NCBI GenBank assembly: GCA_902777385.1
Contig: CACYTP010000017.1
Coordinates: 1 to 60,708, forward strand
Reading direction: 5' to 3'
DNA: 60,708 nt
DNA from: an uncultured bacterium
Lineage (GTDB): Bacteria; Cyanobacteriota; Vampirovibrionia; Gastranaerophilales; Gastranaerophilaceae
Shown one piece after another: positions 26,413 to 35,005 of this stretch; within the stretch, counting starts at the first letter, position 1; each line of letters starts with the position of its first letter. Position numbers and translations under genes: made by a program. The notes under the pieces are model-generated. The model had not been told where the DNA came from, did no database searches, and worked only from the letters and a program-made list of their open reading frames with translations.

Positions 26413-27372
26413 TTAGTCTTTAGCATGACCTGCTGTACCAAGAACGTCACGCATTTTGTGCATAACCATTTCTTTAACAGCTGTTCTTCCAGGTCCCATA
26501 TATTCTCTAGGGTCGAATTTTTCAGGATGTTCAATAAAGAATTCTCTGATAGTAGAAGTCATTGCTAATCTCAAGTCAGTATCAATATTGATTTTAGCAA
26601 CGCCGTGTTTAGAAGCGTAATTAAGCATATCTTCAGGAACACCTTGTGCATCAGGTAAGTTGCCGCCGAATTTATTACATTTTTCAACAAATTCTTTAGG
26701 AACTGATGATGAACCGTGAAGAACGATTGGATAATCGCCAAAACCTGCTTCTTTCAAAGCATCTTTAATTTCTTTCAATCTTTCAAAGTCTAATTTAGCT
26801 TCGCCTTTGAATTTGTATGCACCGTGTGAAGTTCCGATAGCGATAGCCAAAGAATCACAACCTGTTTGTTTAACAAATTCAACAGCTTCTTTAACGTTAG
26901 TATATTTAGCATCTTTATCAGAAACGTTAACGTCATCTTCAACACCTGCCAATTTACCCAATTCAGCTTCAACTGAAACTCCTCTTTCGTGAGCATATTC
27001 AACAACTTGTTTTGTTACTCTAACGTTTTCTTCAAACGGGAATCTTGAACCGTCAATCATAACTGATGAAAAACCGCCATCAATACATGCTTTACAAATT
27101 TCAAAATCAGCACCGTGGTCTAAGTGAAGAGCGATAGGCACGGTAGTTGTAGCTAATGCAGCTTCAACCAACTTGATTAAGTAAGTTTGGTTAGCATATT
27201 TTCTTGCGCCTGCTGAAACCTGCAAAATGATAGGTGATTGAGTTTCTTCAGCAGCTTCTGCAATACCTTGCAAAATTTCCATGTTGTTTACATTGTAAGC
27301 ACCAATAGCATATCCGCCGGCAAGTGCCTTTTTGAACATTTCGTTTGTTCCGACTAATTTTCTTTCAGCCAT
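26413..27372 (-). CDS. fba: Class II fructose-1,6-bisphosphate aldolase
   Basis: 319 residues. Zinc-dependent aldolase of glycolysis and gluconeogenesis, splitting fructose bisphosphate to DHAP and glyceraldehyde 3-phosphate. Motifs: YAIGAYNVNN (about 20), LHLDHGAD with zinc ligand His (about 83), AIGTSHGAYKF (about 175), VLHGSSSVP with a zinc His (about 213) and KINIDTDLR. The start has AAGGAGA upstream. Transcribed alone. Confidence 0.95.
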   Translation of the reverse strand: MAERKLVGTNEMFKKALAGGYAIGAYNVNNMEILQGIAEAAEETQSPIILQVSAGARKYANQTYLIKLVEAALATTTVPIALHLDHGADFEICKACIDGGFSSVMIDGSRFPFEENVRVTKQVVEYAHERGVSVEAELGKLAGVEDDVNVSDKDAKYTNVKEAVEFVKQTGCDSLAIAIGTSHGAYKFKGEAKLDFERLKEIKDALKEAGFGDYPIVLHGSSSVPKEFVEKCNKFGGNLPDAQGVPEDMLNYASKHGVAKINIDTDLRLAMTSTIREFFIEHPEKFDPREYMGPGRTAVKEMVMHKMRDVLGTAGHAKD

Positions 27373-27607
27373 TTTGTTTGTTCTCCTTCTTTATAACTTT
27401 GTCAGATTTGTAATCCGACCTACAATTAAGCATACTTTCATGTTCAGAATATAACAAACATAAAGTAGTTACAAGTACAGGATTAATCTTTTTGCTTGTT
27501 ATGAAATAAATCTGTAAACATTTATTAAAATAGTATATATAATTTGCAAAAAATTTGTTTCAGCTGTTATAATCTGTCTAAGTGTAGTTTATTAATGAGG
27601 GGTATGT

Positions 27608-28858
27608 ATGGCAATAACACCTGTGTCTAACTTGATTTCCGCAAACAGGATAAGTCCGGTAAATTTTGGAAACAGAAGGAGAAACATTGAGCCTAAGCAG
27701 TATCCTGTTCAAAGTGAAAGCAGGAGTGCCGCATATAAAAGAGTGCCTGTAATTGTTATGTTAGCGATGAGTCCTCTTACGGCTAGTGATTCATTTTCTA
27801 AATCTCCGGCAGAATACAGTTATCCTGAAATTGAGCTTATAGAGCATCAGCGTCAAAAGACTCAAAATAACATTATCGGTCAAAAGACTGTCGATAGCAA
27901 TTATGAGCATTGTACATTCATGAAATATGATTCTGATAAAGTAAGAAGTGATGCTGAACTTTTGGCATTTAAATATAATTTCCAGTCAGAGGGTGGATAT
28001 AAAGGTTTGTTGGATGGCTTTTTCTATTCTGTTTGCAACACTCCAAACTCTGACGGCAGAGTATTAGCGACTTATGTTGGTGTAGCAGATAATAAATTTG
28101 ACAGTAATGTTAGATTATGTACTATCCCGTCAGGTTTTGCAAAATATATTTTAAATTTTGCTAATTCAGGGCAAAACAATGATGCAGTAAAGGTTGCGAG
28201 AAAATCGGATTATATAGCTTCCTTTGGCAGGGATGTGGTTGTGAATGTTCCAAAAATTGAAGATGAAGTTAACCGAATTCAGGACTGGGATGGAACTATA
28301 AGGGTTATAACCAGACCATCCGAGCAAAACAGAGTATCTGCGAAAAAAACTCACGGCAATAATGTTAAACGTACTCAGCAGGGACAAAATGACCCGTTCA
28401 AGGGTTTGATTTTGCTTGCCGGTGATACAAAAACAATAGGCAATGAAAAATATGATTTTAAAGCCTATACTGCGGACGCTAATTCCGCTAATTACGAAGT
28501 AATTGGTTTTGATTACAACGTAAATATCAAAAATGGTTACATTGGCAGTATGAAGGGAGCTTTTCAGGCTATTTGTCCGACAAAAGCATCAGATGGACGA
28601 TATGTAGTTGTATATACTCTTGTAAAATCCGATGGTACTCAGGTTAAAAATCAGATATGTAAAGTGCCTTCTTCTATAGGAAATTATTTATTGCAGCTGG
28701 CAGAATCTCCTATGAATAATAATGCTATTGTTCCAATGTCAAAGAAAGATTTATCTTCCGTATTTGGTACTTCCGGAGTAAATAATGCACCAAAGATTGA
28801 CGATGCCATAAAAGTATATAAGCATCCAAACGGATCTGTAGTTATTAAAACGAAATAA
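27608..28858 (+). CDS. Unrecognised 416-residue protein with two tandem copies of one domain
   Basis: N-terminus MAITPVSNLISANRISPVNFGN, then a hydrophobic patch (VPVIVMLAMSPLTA, about 48-61) that is weak as a membrane segment. Two regions align with each other, about residues 118-230 and 298-410: FKYN..GGYKGLLDGFFYSVC..SDGRVLATY pairs with FDYN..GYIGSMKGAFQAIC..SDGRYVVVY; LCTIPSGFAKYILNFA pairs with ICKVPSSIGNYLLQLA; VPKIEDEV pairs with APKIDDAI. Two Cys are conserved per copy. Good ribosome site (GAGGGG). Function unknown. Confidence 0.75.
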   Translation: MAITPVSNLISANRISPVNFGNRRRNIEPKQYPVQSESRSAAYKRVPVIVMLAMSPLTASDSFSKSPAEYSYPEIELIEHQRQKTQNNIIGQKTVDSNYEHCTFMKYDSDKVRSDAELLAFKYNFQSEGGYKGLLDGFFYSVCNTPNSDGRVLATYVGVADNKFDSNVRLCTIPSGFAKYILNFANSGQNNDAVKVARKSDYIASFGRDVVVNVPKIEDEVNRIQDWDGTIRVITRPSEQNRVSAKKTHGNNVKRTQQGQNDPFKGLILLAGDTKTIGNEKYDFKAYTADANSANYEVIGFDYNVNIKNGYIGSMKGAFQAICPTKASDGRYVVVYTLVKSDGTQVKNQICKVPSSIGNYLLQLAESPMNNNAIVPMSKKDLSSVFGTSGVNNAPKIDDAIKVYKHPNGSVVIKTK

Positions 28859-28976
28859 GATTTAATATAATTAATATATAAATTGTAAATATTTATTACA
28901 ATATCCATTAAATGGTGAAATTCCTTGCCATAACATGTTTTTACATGTTTAGAGAGAATAATCAGAGGATGTTTAT

Positions 28977-31900
28977 ATGGTCAATGAGGAAGTAAAATTA
29001 GATTTAAATGTGCAAGCTGTGCGTGCCGGGCAGAGTTCCCAGAAAGTTTCTCCTGCAAAATCTCAGACTGTTACAAATATTTTTGAGGGATTTAAGAAGT
29101 ACGCAAAAAAATTAGGCTTTGAACTTTCTACAGAAAAAGTCCAAGAATTCATCAATGCAAATCCTGATATTTTGACCAAAACTCCTGAAGAATTAGATAA
29201 AGCATTCAGAAATTTTATATCTTCCCAGAAAAATACAGAACCAGCTCCTACTGCGGAAGCTCAACCGGCTGTTGAAAGTGAAGCAGCATCTTCTAAAACA
29301 GAAGATGCACAACCGGCAAATCCTTTTGGTTCAGCTTCTGATACTGATATAGAAGCGTTACTTACCAATTTAGAAAAAGCTGAAAGTGCTGCAGAAGAAA
29401 ATCCTGCACCTGCCGCAAAGAATTTATTTGCGGCAAAAGCTGATACTCAGCCTGCTTCTGCTGCTCAATCAGAAGCTGAAACACAGCAGGCATCAGCTGC
29501 AAAACCGGAGTCTGAAACTCAGGCTGCGGCTAAAGAACCTGCAAAAGCAGAGGATACACAGAAAAAAGATGCTGCTGTAGGTTCTAAAGACGGTCAGAAA
29601 AAAGACGAAACTATAGCAGAATATTTTGATCGTCAGGTAGATTTTGATACAAAAACTTACAGTGAAAAATTAACAAAAGCTGAAATGGAACAGGTTTATG
29701 TTCGTCAGTATGCAAAAAATATGTTCCTTTTCGGAAATTCTGATGAACCTAAATCAGATGCTGATTGGGTAAATTTACCTGAAGATGAAAAGCAAAAATA
29801 TATTGAGCAGGCAAAGCATGAAGTTTATGCGGATAAATCATTCTCTTCAGCTATGGATAATGAGATTACAGCAAAAATAATGCTGAATTCCCGTATGAGG
29901 CATTTGCAAGCAGCTTCAGCAAATGGTACTACTTTGTCAGAATTTAATAAGCAAGATCAAAATGCCAAAAATTCTGCAATATATGAAATGCTTGATACGA
30001 AGCGTAAAACTAACGAGAAGTATTCAGAATCTCAAGATGCTAAAGATTATGATTATTCTCAATTTTCAGCTTCAGAAAGATTATTTATGGATAAAGCTGA
30101 TACTTCTTTATCAGCATTACAGTATTACGCAAAGAAACAAGGTTTGGCAGGTGCTGATGGGCTTTGCCATGATAACATAACAGAGTATGTAAAGCATAAT
30201 AAAGTAAATATGGCTATTGCCACAAAAGAATATTTGACCGAGAAATCAAAATCCGGCAATTTAACTGCTTTTGAGAAATTGGAACTGGCTGCACTAAATA
30301 AACTTGAGCCGGCTTTAATTGAAGCTTATGGCAGTGAAAGCGGTCCATCTTTTATTGATAATGAAATTGCTTCTGATGCAAAATATGCGGACAAATTTAA
30401 TAATGCCAATTCTGCTTTGCGTCAGATATATAAAGTGCAATATATTACAGAAAAATATAAAGATAATCCTGAGAAGATTAAAGAGTTAATACAGGATGAA
30501 ATTAGGCACAGTAATATAGAAACAGCGTTGGCTATTCATGCTCTTGCAGGTAATGACGAAAACCTTTCAAAAGAATTAGCCGAAACAAGAGATAATAATA
30601 TTGCTGTTTTAAATGCTTCAGGTCTCGGTAATTTAAAACCGGAACACATGCAGACAGCTATAAAATTAGGTGCTTCATTGTTAGGTGAAGAAAATGTTGT
30701 AAACTTGTTTAATCATTATGGTATAAATACCGTTAAGGATAAAGATTTGGGTACTGCTGCAGATGCAATTGGTACTAATGTAAAAGATCAAAAATTGTTA
30801 GATACCAGTATGTCACTTGTTTTTGACAGATCTAACCATTGTGAAAACGTAGAAGATGGTTTGAACGGTATTAACAGAGCGAAAGAACATGCCTCTCAGG
30901 GATGTCAACAAGAAGCATCTTTAGGTACTGTAGGTTCTCCGCACGAAGCAGAATATGGTGCTGAGTATGCAAAAGATAACGGTGCAACAGCTGCTTTCAT
31001 GGTTGAACATGATATTCCTGCAAAATATAATAAAGAAAACCAAACAAAGATGTTCAAGGTTTTAAAAACCAGCATTGAACAAAATTTACCTGAAGATAAG
31101 GCTGTAGCTTCTTTAAATAAATTATCCGATCAGATTGCAAAATGTGATGCTTCAAATCAACTTGAAATGCACAAAGAAATTTCTAAATCTAAATATAGTG
31201 CAGTAGTTGAGCATGCAGCAAAAAACATTAGCAACTATGATTCATCTGTACAGGCTGAAGCAATACGGACAACATTATCTTCCGGTAACGTTGCTGCTAT
31301 AGAAGCTGTTATTTCCAATCTTGACAAAATTTCAGCTGTAGCATTATCTGAGGTTAGAGCTGAAATTAATGCACAGATTGAGGCTATGGAAAGTCGTCAT
31401 CTTGATGACTTGTTGAGCGATTATGCAAAACAGAAGCTTGGCAGATCACTTGAAGGTTTAAAGCCTAAAAGTGCTGAGTATTCTGACAGAATGCAGGCAT
31501 ATATTGCAGAATTAAAGAAATTACCTCAGTCTGAAATCTATCAGAGAATTTGTGCAGATTTCAAAACTTGGCCATCTTCATTGCAAACTATGATTTTAGA
31601 CAAGATTGCAAAATATAGTCCGACATTGCTTGCAATGTTTATTGACAGATACGGAATCAAACTTTTAACAGGTTTTGGACAGGTAAATATTGCTACAAAA
31701 AATCAGATATTAACAGAAATGCTGAAAACTCCGAGTAAACGTGCTGAAGCTATGGAATACATAAAATTTAATCATGGCGGTAATTTTAGTGATTCTGTAA
31801 AAGATATGTATAACAAGATTGTTGCCGAAAGAGAAGGCGATGATTATGATAATGTAAAAGCAAGAAGACAGTCGGAAACCGAAGAAGCATCTTACCAATC

Positions 31901-32009
31901 TGCCCCTGCAGCTTTCGGTTCTCAGTCAGGTGCTACAAGAACTAATCTGAGCAGTGGTGAAGGTGCATACTGGAAAACAAAAGCTAACCTGAATTCGTAC
32001 CTTGCTTAG
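28977..32009 (+). CDS. Unrecognised 1010-residue helical protein with low-complexity linker
   Basis: No signal peptide or membrane segment. Residues 30-85 form a small helical region (FEGFKKYAKKLGFEL...). Residues 88-220 are low-complexity Ala/Glu/Gln/Pro/Lys-rich. The remaining 790 residues look entirely helical, with a repeat-like character in 690-800 (VVEHAAKNISNYDSSVQAE, VAAIEAVISNLDKISAVAL), and end in a disordered tail. Good AGAGGA-type ribosome site. No enzyme motif seen. Separated from the 27608 gene by 118 bases; possibly related in function. Confidence 0.75.
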   Translation: MVNEEVKLDLNVQAVRAGQSSQKVSPAKSQTVTNIFEGFKKYAKKLGFELSTEKVQEFINANPDILTKTPEELDKAFRNFISSQKNTEPAPTAEAQPAVESEAASSKTEDAQPANPFGSASDTDIEALLTNLEKAESAAEENPAPAAKNLFAAKADTQPASAAQSEAETQQASAAKPESETQAAAKEPAKAEDTQKKDAAVGSKDGQKKDETIAEYFDRQVDFDTKTYSEKLTKAEMEQVYVRQYAKNMFLFGNSDEPKSDADWVNLPEDEKQKYIEQAKHEVYADKSFSSAMDNEITAKIMLNSRMRHLQAASANGTTLSEFNKQDQNAKNSAIYEMLDTKRKTNEKYSESQDAKDYDYSQFSASERLFMDKADTSLSALQYYAKKQGLAGADGLCHDNITEYVKHNKVNMAIATKEYLTEKSKSGNLTAFEKLELAALNKLEPALIEAYGSESGPSFIDNEIASDAKYADKFNNANSALRQIYKVQYITEKYKDNPEKIKELIQDEIRHSNIETALAIHALAGNDENLSKELAETRDNNIAVLNASGLGNLKPEHMQTAIKLGASLLGEENVVNLFNHYGINTVKDKDLGTAADAIGTNVKDQKLLDTSMSLVFDRSNHCENVEDGLNGINRAKEHASQGCQQEASLGTVGSPHEAEYGAEYAKDNGATAAFMVEHDIPAKYNKENQTKMFKVLKTSIEQNLPEDKAVASLNKLSDQIAKCDASNQLEMHKEISKSKYSAVVEHAAKNISNYDSSVQAEAIRTTLSSGNVAAIEAVISNLDKISAVALSEVRAEINAQIEAMESRHLDDLLSDYAKQKLGRSLEGLKPKSAEYSDRMQAYIAELKKLPQSEIYQRICADFKTWPSSLQTMILDKIAKYSPTLLAMFIDRYGIKLLTGFGQVNIATKNQILTEMLKTPSKRAEAMEYIKFNHGGNFSDSVKDMYNKIVAEREGDDYDNVKARRQSETEEASYQSAPAAFGSQSGATRTNLSSGEGAYWKTKANLNSYLA

Positions 32010-32036
32010 AAATATTGCTTATTTCAAAACCATTTA

Positions 32037-32065
32037 TTGACAATTTTTTTTAATCTGTCTATAAT
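32037..32065 (+). promoter_or_regulatory. Consensus sigma70 promoter of hisS, leaderless type
   Basis: TTGACA (32037-32042), 17 bases, TATAAT (32060-32065), six bases, ATG32072. A perfect consensus promoter that leaves no room for a Shine-Dalgarno sequence. Confidence 0.8.
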
Positions 32066-32071
32066 TTTCGT

Positions 32072-33307
32072 ATGGCTAAAATTATAAATGTAATTAAGGG
32101 AACGAAAGATATATTACCTCAAGATGTCGGTGAATGGCACAGATTGGAAGAAACAGCATTAAAAGTTTTTTCAAAATACGGATATCAGGAAATAAGAACA
32201 CCTATTTTTGAGGCTACTGAACTTTTTGCCCGTGGGGTTGGTGATACTACTGATATTGTTAACAAAGAAATGTACACTTTTGAAAAAAGTGAACGTTCTC
32301 TTACGTTAAGACCGGAAAATACCGCAGGGGTTGTTCGTTCATTTATTGAAAACGGAATGTCAAGATTGTCTGCACCTGTCAAATTATGGTATAAAGGTCC
32401 TATGTTCAGATATGAACGACCTCAGGCAGGTCGTCAACGTCAGTTTCATCAGGTCGGGGTAGAAATGTTTGGTATCAAACAGCCGGCTGCAGATGCTGAA
32501 GTTATATTATTGGCTATAAATTATTTGAAGGCTTTAGGGTTGAATGATTTGGAAGTAGAATTGAATTCTTTGGGTTGCCCTAAATGCAGAGAAGAATATA
32601 AGGCTAAAATTAAAGAAGTTTTGAAGCCTGAATTTAATAATTTGTGCGAAGATTGTCAAACAAGATATGAAAAAAATCCGTTGAGATTGCTGGATTGCAA
32701 GGTCGAATCCTGTCAGGCAATATTCAGTAAGCCGGAAATAAAAGAAGTTATATTTTCTGATTTCTTGTGTGAAGAATGTGCGGAACATTATTCACAATTA
32801 AAAGAGTATTTAGATAAAGCTAAAGTAAAATATACGGAAAATAAACTTTTGGTTAGAGGATTAGACTATTATAACAGAACTGTTTTTGAAATTAAATCAA
32901 ACGATTTAGGTTCTCAAAACGCCGTATGTGGCGGCGGCAGATATGACAGTCTGGTTAAAAATCTCGGGGGAGAAGATACTCCTGCTATTGGGTTTGCAAT
33001 GGGAATGGAAAGATTAAACGCTCTTTTACCTAAAGTTGAACCAAAACTATTAGACGGATATATTGTTTCAAATTCTCCGGTTGAGGCTTTTGCTTTGGCT
33101 GAGGAGTTAAGGGCTGCAGGTAAAAATGTTGAATTTGATTTGGCAAATAAAAAGTTTACAAAACAATTGGAAAAAGCATCAAAAGTTGCTCGTTATGCTT
33201 TAATCCTTGGTGAAGATGAAATCAAAGAAAATGCAGTATCTGTAAAAAATCTTGAAACATCTGAGCAAATAAAAGTTTCGAGAGAAAATGTTTCTGAAAT
33301 GGTGTAA
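32072..33307 (+). CDS. hisS: Histidyl-tRNA synthetase
   Basis: 411 residues. Class II synthetase charging tRNA-His. Motif 1 and entry: IRTPIFEATELFARGVGDTTD; motif 2: MFRYERPQAGRQRQFHQVG; histidine-specific VRGLDYYNRTVFE; motif 3: GFAMGMERL. The insertion has paired Cys (GCPKCREEY, CEDCQTRY), normal for bacterial HisRS. The start codon is six bases after a perfect -10 box, so the mRNA is probably leaderless. Heads a likely operon with three downstream genes. Confidence 0.97.
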   Translation: MAKIINVIKGTKDILPQDVGEWHRLEETALKVFSKYGYQEIRTPIFEATELFARGVGDTTDIVNKEMYTFEKSERSLTLRPENTAGVVRSFIENGMSRLSAPVKLWYKGPMFRYERPQAGRQRQFHQVGVEMFGIKQPAADAEVILLAINYLKALGLNDLEVELNSLGCPKCREEYKAKIKEVLKPEFNNLCEDCQTRYEKNPLRLLDCKVESCQAIFSKPEIKEVIFSDFLCEECAEHYSQLKEYLDKAKVKYTENKLLVRGLDYYNRTVFEIKSNDLGSQNAVCGGGRYDSLVKNLGGEDTPAIGFAMGMERLNALLPKVEPKLLDGYIVSNSPVEAFALAEELRAAGKNVEFDLANKKFTKQLEKASKVARYALILGEDEIKENAVSVKNLETSEQIKVSRENVSEMV

Positions 33308-33334
33308 TAAGTATAAGGGGTTTACGGTATAAAT

Positions 33335-33670
33335 ATGTCAAATAAGGTTCATGAAGTAATAAAACTGCTCTCGGGTGCATTTAGAAGAAGATTTAATGAC
33401 TATAAGGGGTTATATCTTTTCGGTGCTTATGTTGACGGGCAGGAGCATGAAGATGAAGATATTGAAATAGTCGCTCTTTTTGATAATACTGACAAAGCGA
33501 AAAGAGAAAATATTTGGCCTGTTATAGGCAAAATAGAAACTGAATTAGACGTATCATTAGACGTGTATCCGTACACAGATGAAGAATTTAAGAATGATGA
33601 TGTCTTGTATGATGAAGTTATTTCGGAGGGAATATTTTATAACCCTTTGGGAATTGCACAAAAAGATTAG
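33335..33670 (+). CDS. Small nucleotidyltransferase-like protein
   Basis: 111 residues. YLFGAYVDG followed by EDEDIEIVALFD resembles the active-site strand of minimal nucleotidyltransferases (G-x-x-x-x-G then D-x-D), but the second Asp is Glu here (DIE) and the Ser of the GS motif is Ala. It could be a degenerate or non-catalytic member. Starts 27 bases after hisS, so likely in the same operon. Confidence 0.55.
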   Translation: MSNKVHEVIKLLSGAFRRRFNDYKGLYLFGAYVDGQEHEDEDIEIVALFDNTDKAKRENIWPVIGKIETELDVSLDVYPYTDEEFKNDDVLYDEVISEGIFYNPLGIAQKD

Positions 33671-33705
33671 TACATAATTAGTTAAGCTAACAGAAAGGAA
33701 AAACA

Positions 33706-33894
33706 ATGGATAAGATTACAATTCGTTCAGACAGAAAAGAAGATTACAAATTTATGTATAAAGGAGAGGATGTTATTCTTGGTGCAGGTAAAATTATCAG
33801 TATTGCTGACGGATTAGAACATGTTGTTCTTCCGACTTGTGCTATGAAGATTATGAACAATCTTATTGTTATCAAAGAAGACGTTAAAAAGTAA
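33706..33894 (+). CDS. Unrecognised 62-residue protein
   Basis: Begins MDKITIRSDRKEDYKFMYKG; compact, charged, probably a small beta-rich domain with no signal peptide. GAAAGGA precedes the ATG. Lies between the nucleotidyltransferase-like gene and pgeF, seven bases before the latter, and appears to belong to the hisS operon. Confidence 0.65.
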   Translation: MDKITIRSDRKEDYKFMYKGEDVILGAGKIISIADGLEHVVLPTCAMKIMNNLIVIKEDVKK

Positions 33895-33901
33895 TATATA
33901 A

Positions 33902-34636
33902 ATGTTTTATTTCGAGAAAATTAGTGATAAAAAGGTTTTGAAATCAGATTTAATCAAAGCCGAGCATTTTTTTACGACCAGACAATGTTGTATCAAGTCT
34001 AAAGAACCTGATATGTTCGATTTTGTTGCAGATAACAGGCAAGCTGTTTGTAACTATCTGAAAATTGATTTGGAAAATCTTATATATCCTTCGCAAACAC
34101 ATACTTCTAATGTTGTTTTGGCACAAAAGGGTAAATCGGATTATCCTGAAACAGACGGGTTAATCGTAAATGAACCTGATATTGCGGTATTTTTGAATTT
34201 TGCTGATTGTACTCCTTTGATTTTCTATGATGAAGTAAAAAAAATCGGAGCAATTTCTCATGCAGGATGGCGAGGTACTGCGGCAAATATAGCAACAAAA
34301 ACCATTCATAAAATGATTGATGAATTTGGCTCAAATCCCAAAAATATATCGGCTGCCGTTGGTCCTGCAATCGGAATTTGTTGTTATAATGTCGGGGAAG
34401 AAGTATATGACAGGTTAAGGACTACAGTATCTGATTTTAGCGGTTTGTATGAAATTCGTAACGGTGAAATATATGTGGATTTAAAAAATATAAATGCCCG
34501 TCAGATTTTGGAATGTGGTGTTGAAAATATTGATATTGCCCCATATTGTACATGTTGTAACAATGATTTGTTCTTTTCATACAGAAAAGAAAATGCAACA
34601 ACAAACCGCCACAGTGCAGTATTAAAAATAGGCTAA
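33902..34636 (+). CDS. pgeF: Laccase-domain protein PgeF/YfiH family
   Basis: 244 residues. Family motifs: PSQTHTSNV (about 63), LNFADCTPLIFYD (about 100), SHAGWRGTAANIA (about 120), and GPAIGICCYNVGEEV (about 157), containing the metal-binding His/Cys residues. Members remove wrongly inserted serine from peptidoglycan precursors or act on purine nucleosides. The C-terminal CTCCNNDLFFSYRKE is typical. Likely last gene of the hisS operon. Confidence 0.93.
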   Translation: MFYFEKISDKKVLKSDLIKAEHFFTTRQCCIKSKEPDMFDFVADNRQAVCNYLKIDLENLIYPSQTHTSNVVLAQKGKSDYPETDGLIVNEPDIAVFLNFADCTPLIFYDEVKKIGAISHAGWRGTAANIATKTIHKMIDEFGSNPKNISAAVGPAIGICCYNVGEEVYDRLRTTVSDFSGLYEIRNGEIYVDLKNINARQILECGVENIDIAPYCTCCNNDLFFSYRKENATTNRHSAVLKIG

Positions 34637-34669
34637 TTTCTGCGTTTGAAACTTATTAAGAATGTACCC

Positions 34670-34698
34670 TTGAATAACTGTAGAAAATATGTTATACT
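34670..34698 (+). promoter_or_regulatory. Promoter of pilin D leader
   Basis: TTGAAT (34670-34675), 17 bases, TATACT (34693-34698); GGTGG follows at 34710-34714, nine bases before ATG34724. Closely similar to the pilin C promoter region. Confidence 0.65.
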
Positions 34699-34723
34699 AA
34701 TAAAAAACAGGTGGATTAAAACT

Positions 34724-34762
34724 ATGAGTATATCTGCATTTGACCTAAGGAGGTGGGGGTAA
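34724..34762 (+). CDS. Short leader ORF of pilin D (12 codons)
   Basis: ATG34724 opens MSISAFDLRRWG and stops at 34762. Its start lies nine bases after GGTGG, exactly as in the other pilin leaders. The DNA encoding its end contains AAGGAGGTG, a perfect match to the anti-Shine-Dalgarno sequence. May control translation of the downstream pilin or be a relic of the original pilin start. Confidence 0.4.
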   Translation: MSISAFDLRRWG

Positions 34763-34806
34763 ATCCTCTTGTAGTAAGGATTTACAAAATTTTGATAATA
34801 TAGTTG

Positions 34807-35005
34807 CATGTCATTACGAGCTAATCAAAGGCTTAATTTGCGAAGCGGATTTCTGTACGGTACTTGTACCGGATAGCGACGATATTGAGCGATTTGCACA
34901 TAGTGCAGGTAGCGAAACTCTCGGAGCGTGGAAGAAATCCAAGGCAGTAATCCAGCCATTAGACTACAGAAATATAAAGGAATGTTTGCTTCTCGCAATG
35001 ACATG
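34807..35005 (+). repeat. 199-bp inverted-repeat element whose right end is the pilin D start codon
   Basis: CATGTCATTACGAG (34807-34820) and CTCGCAATGACATG (34992-35005) are 14-bp inverted ends with one mismatch. Such MITE-like ends ending CGCAATGACA are widespread in bacterial genomes. The final ATG is the pilin D start. The three other leaders end in the same CTCGCAATGAC. Just upstream (34760-34784) lies the hairpin TAAATCCT/AGGATTTA shared with leaders C and E. Confidence 0.75.
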
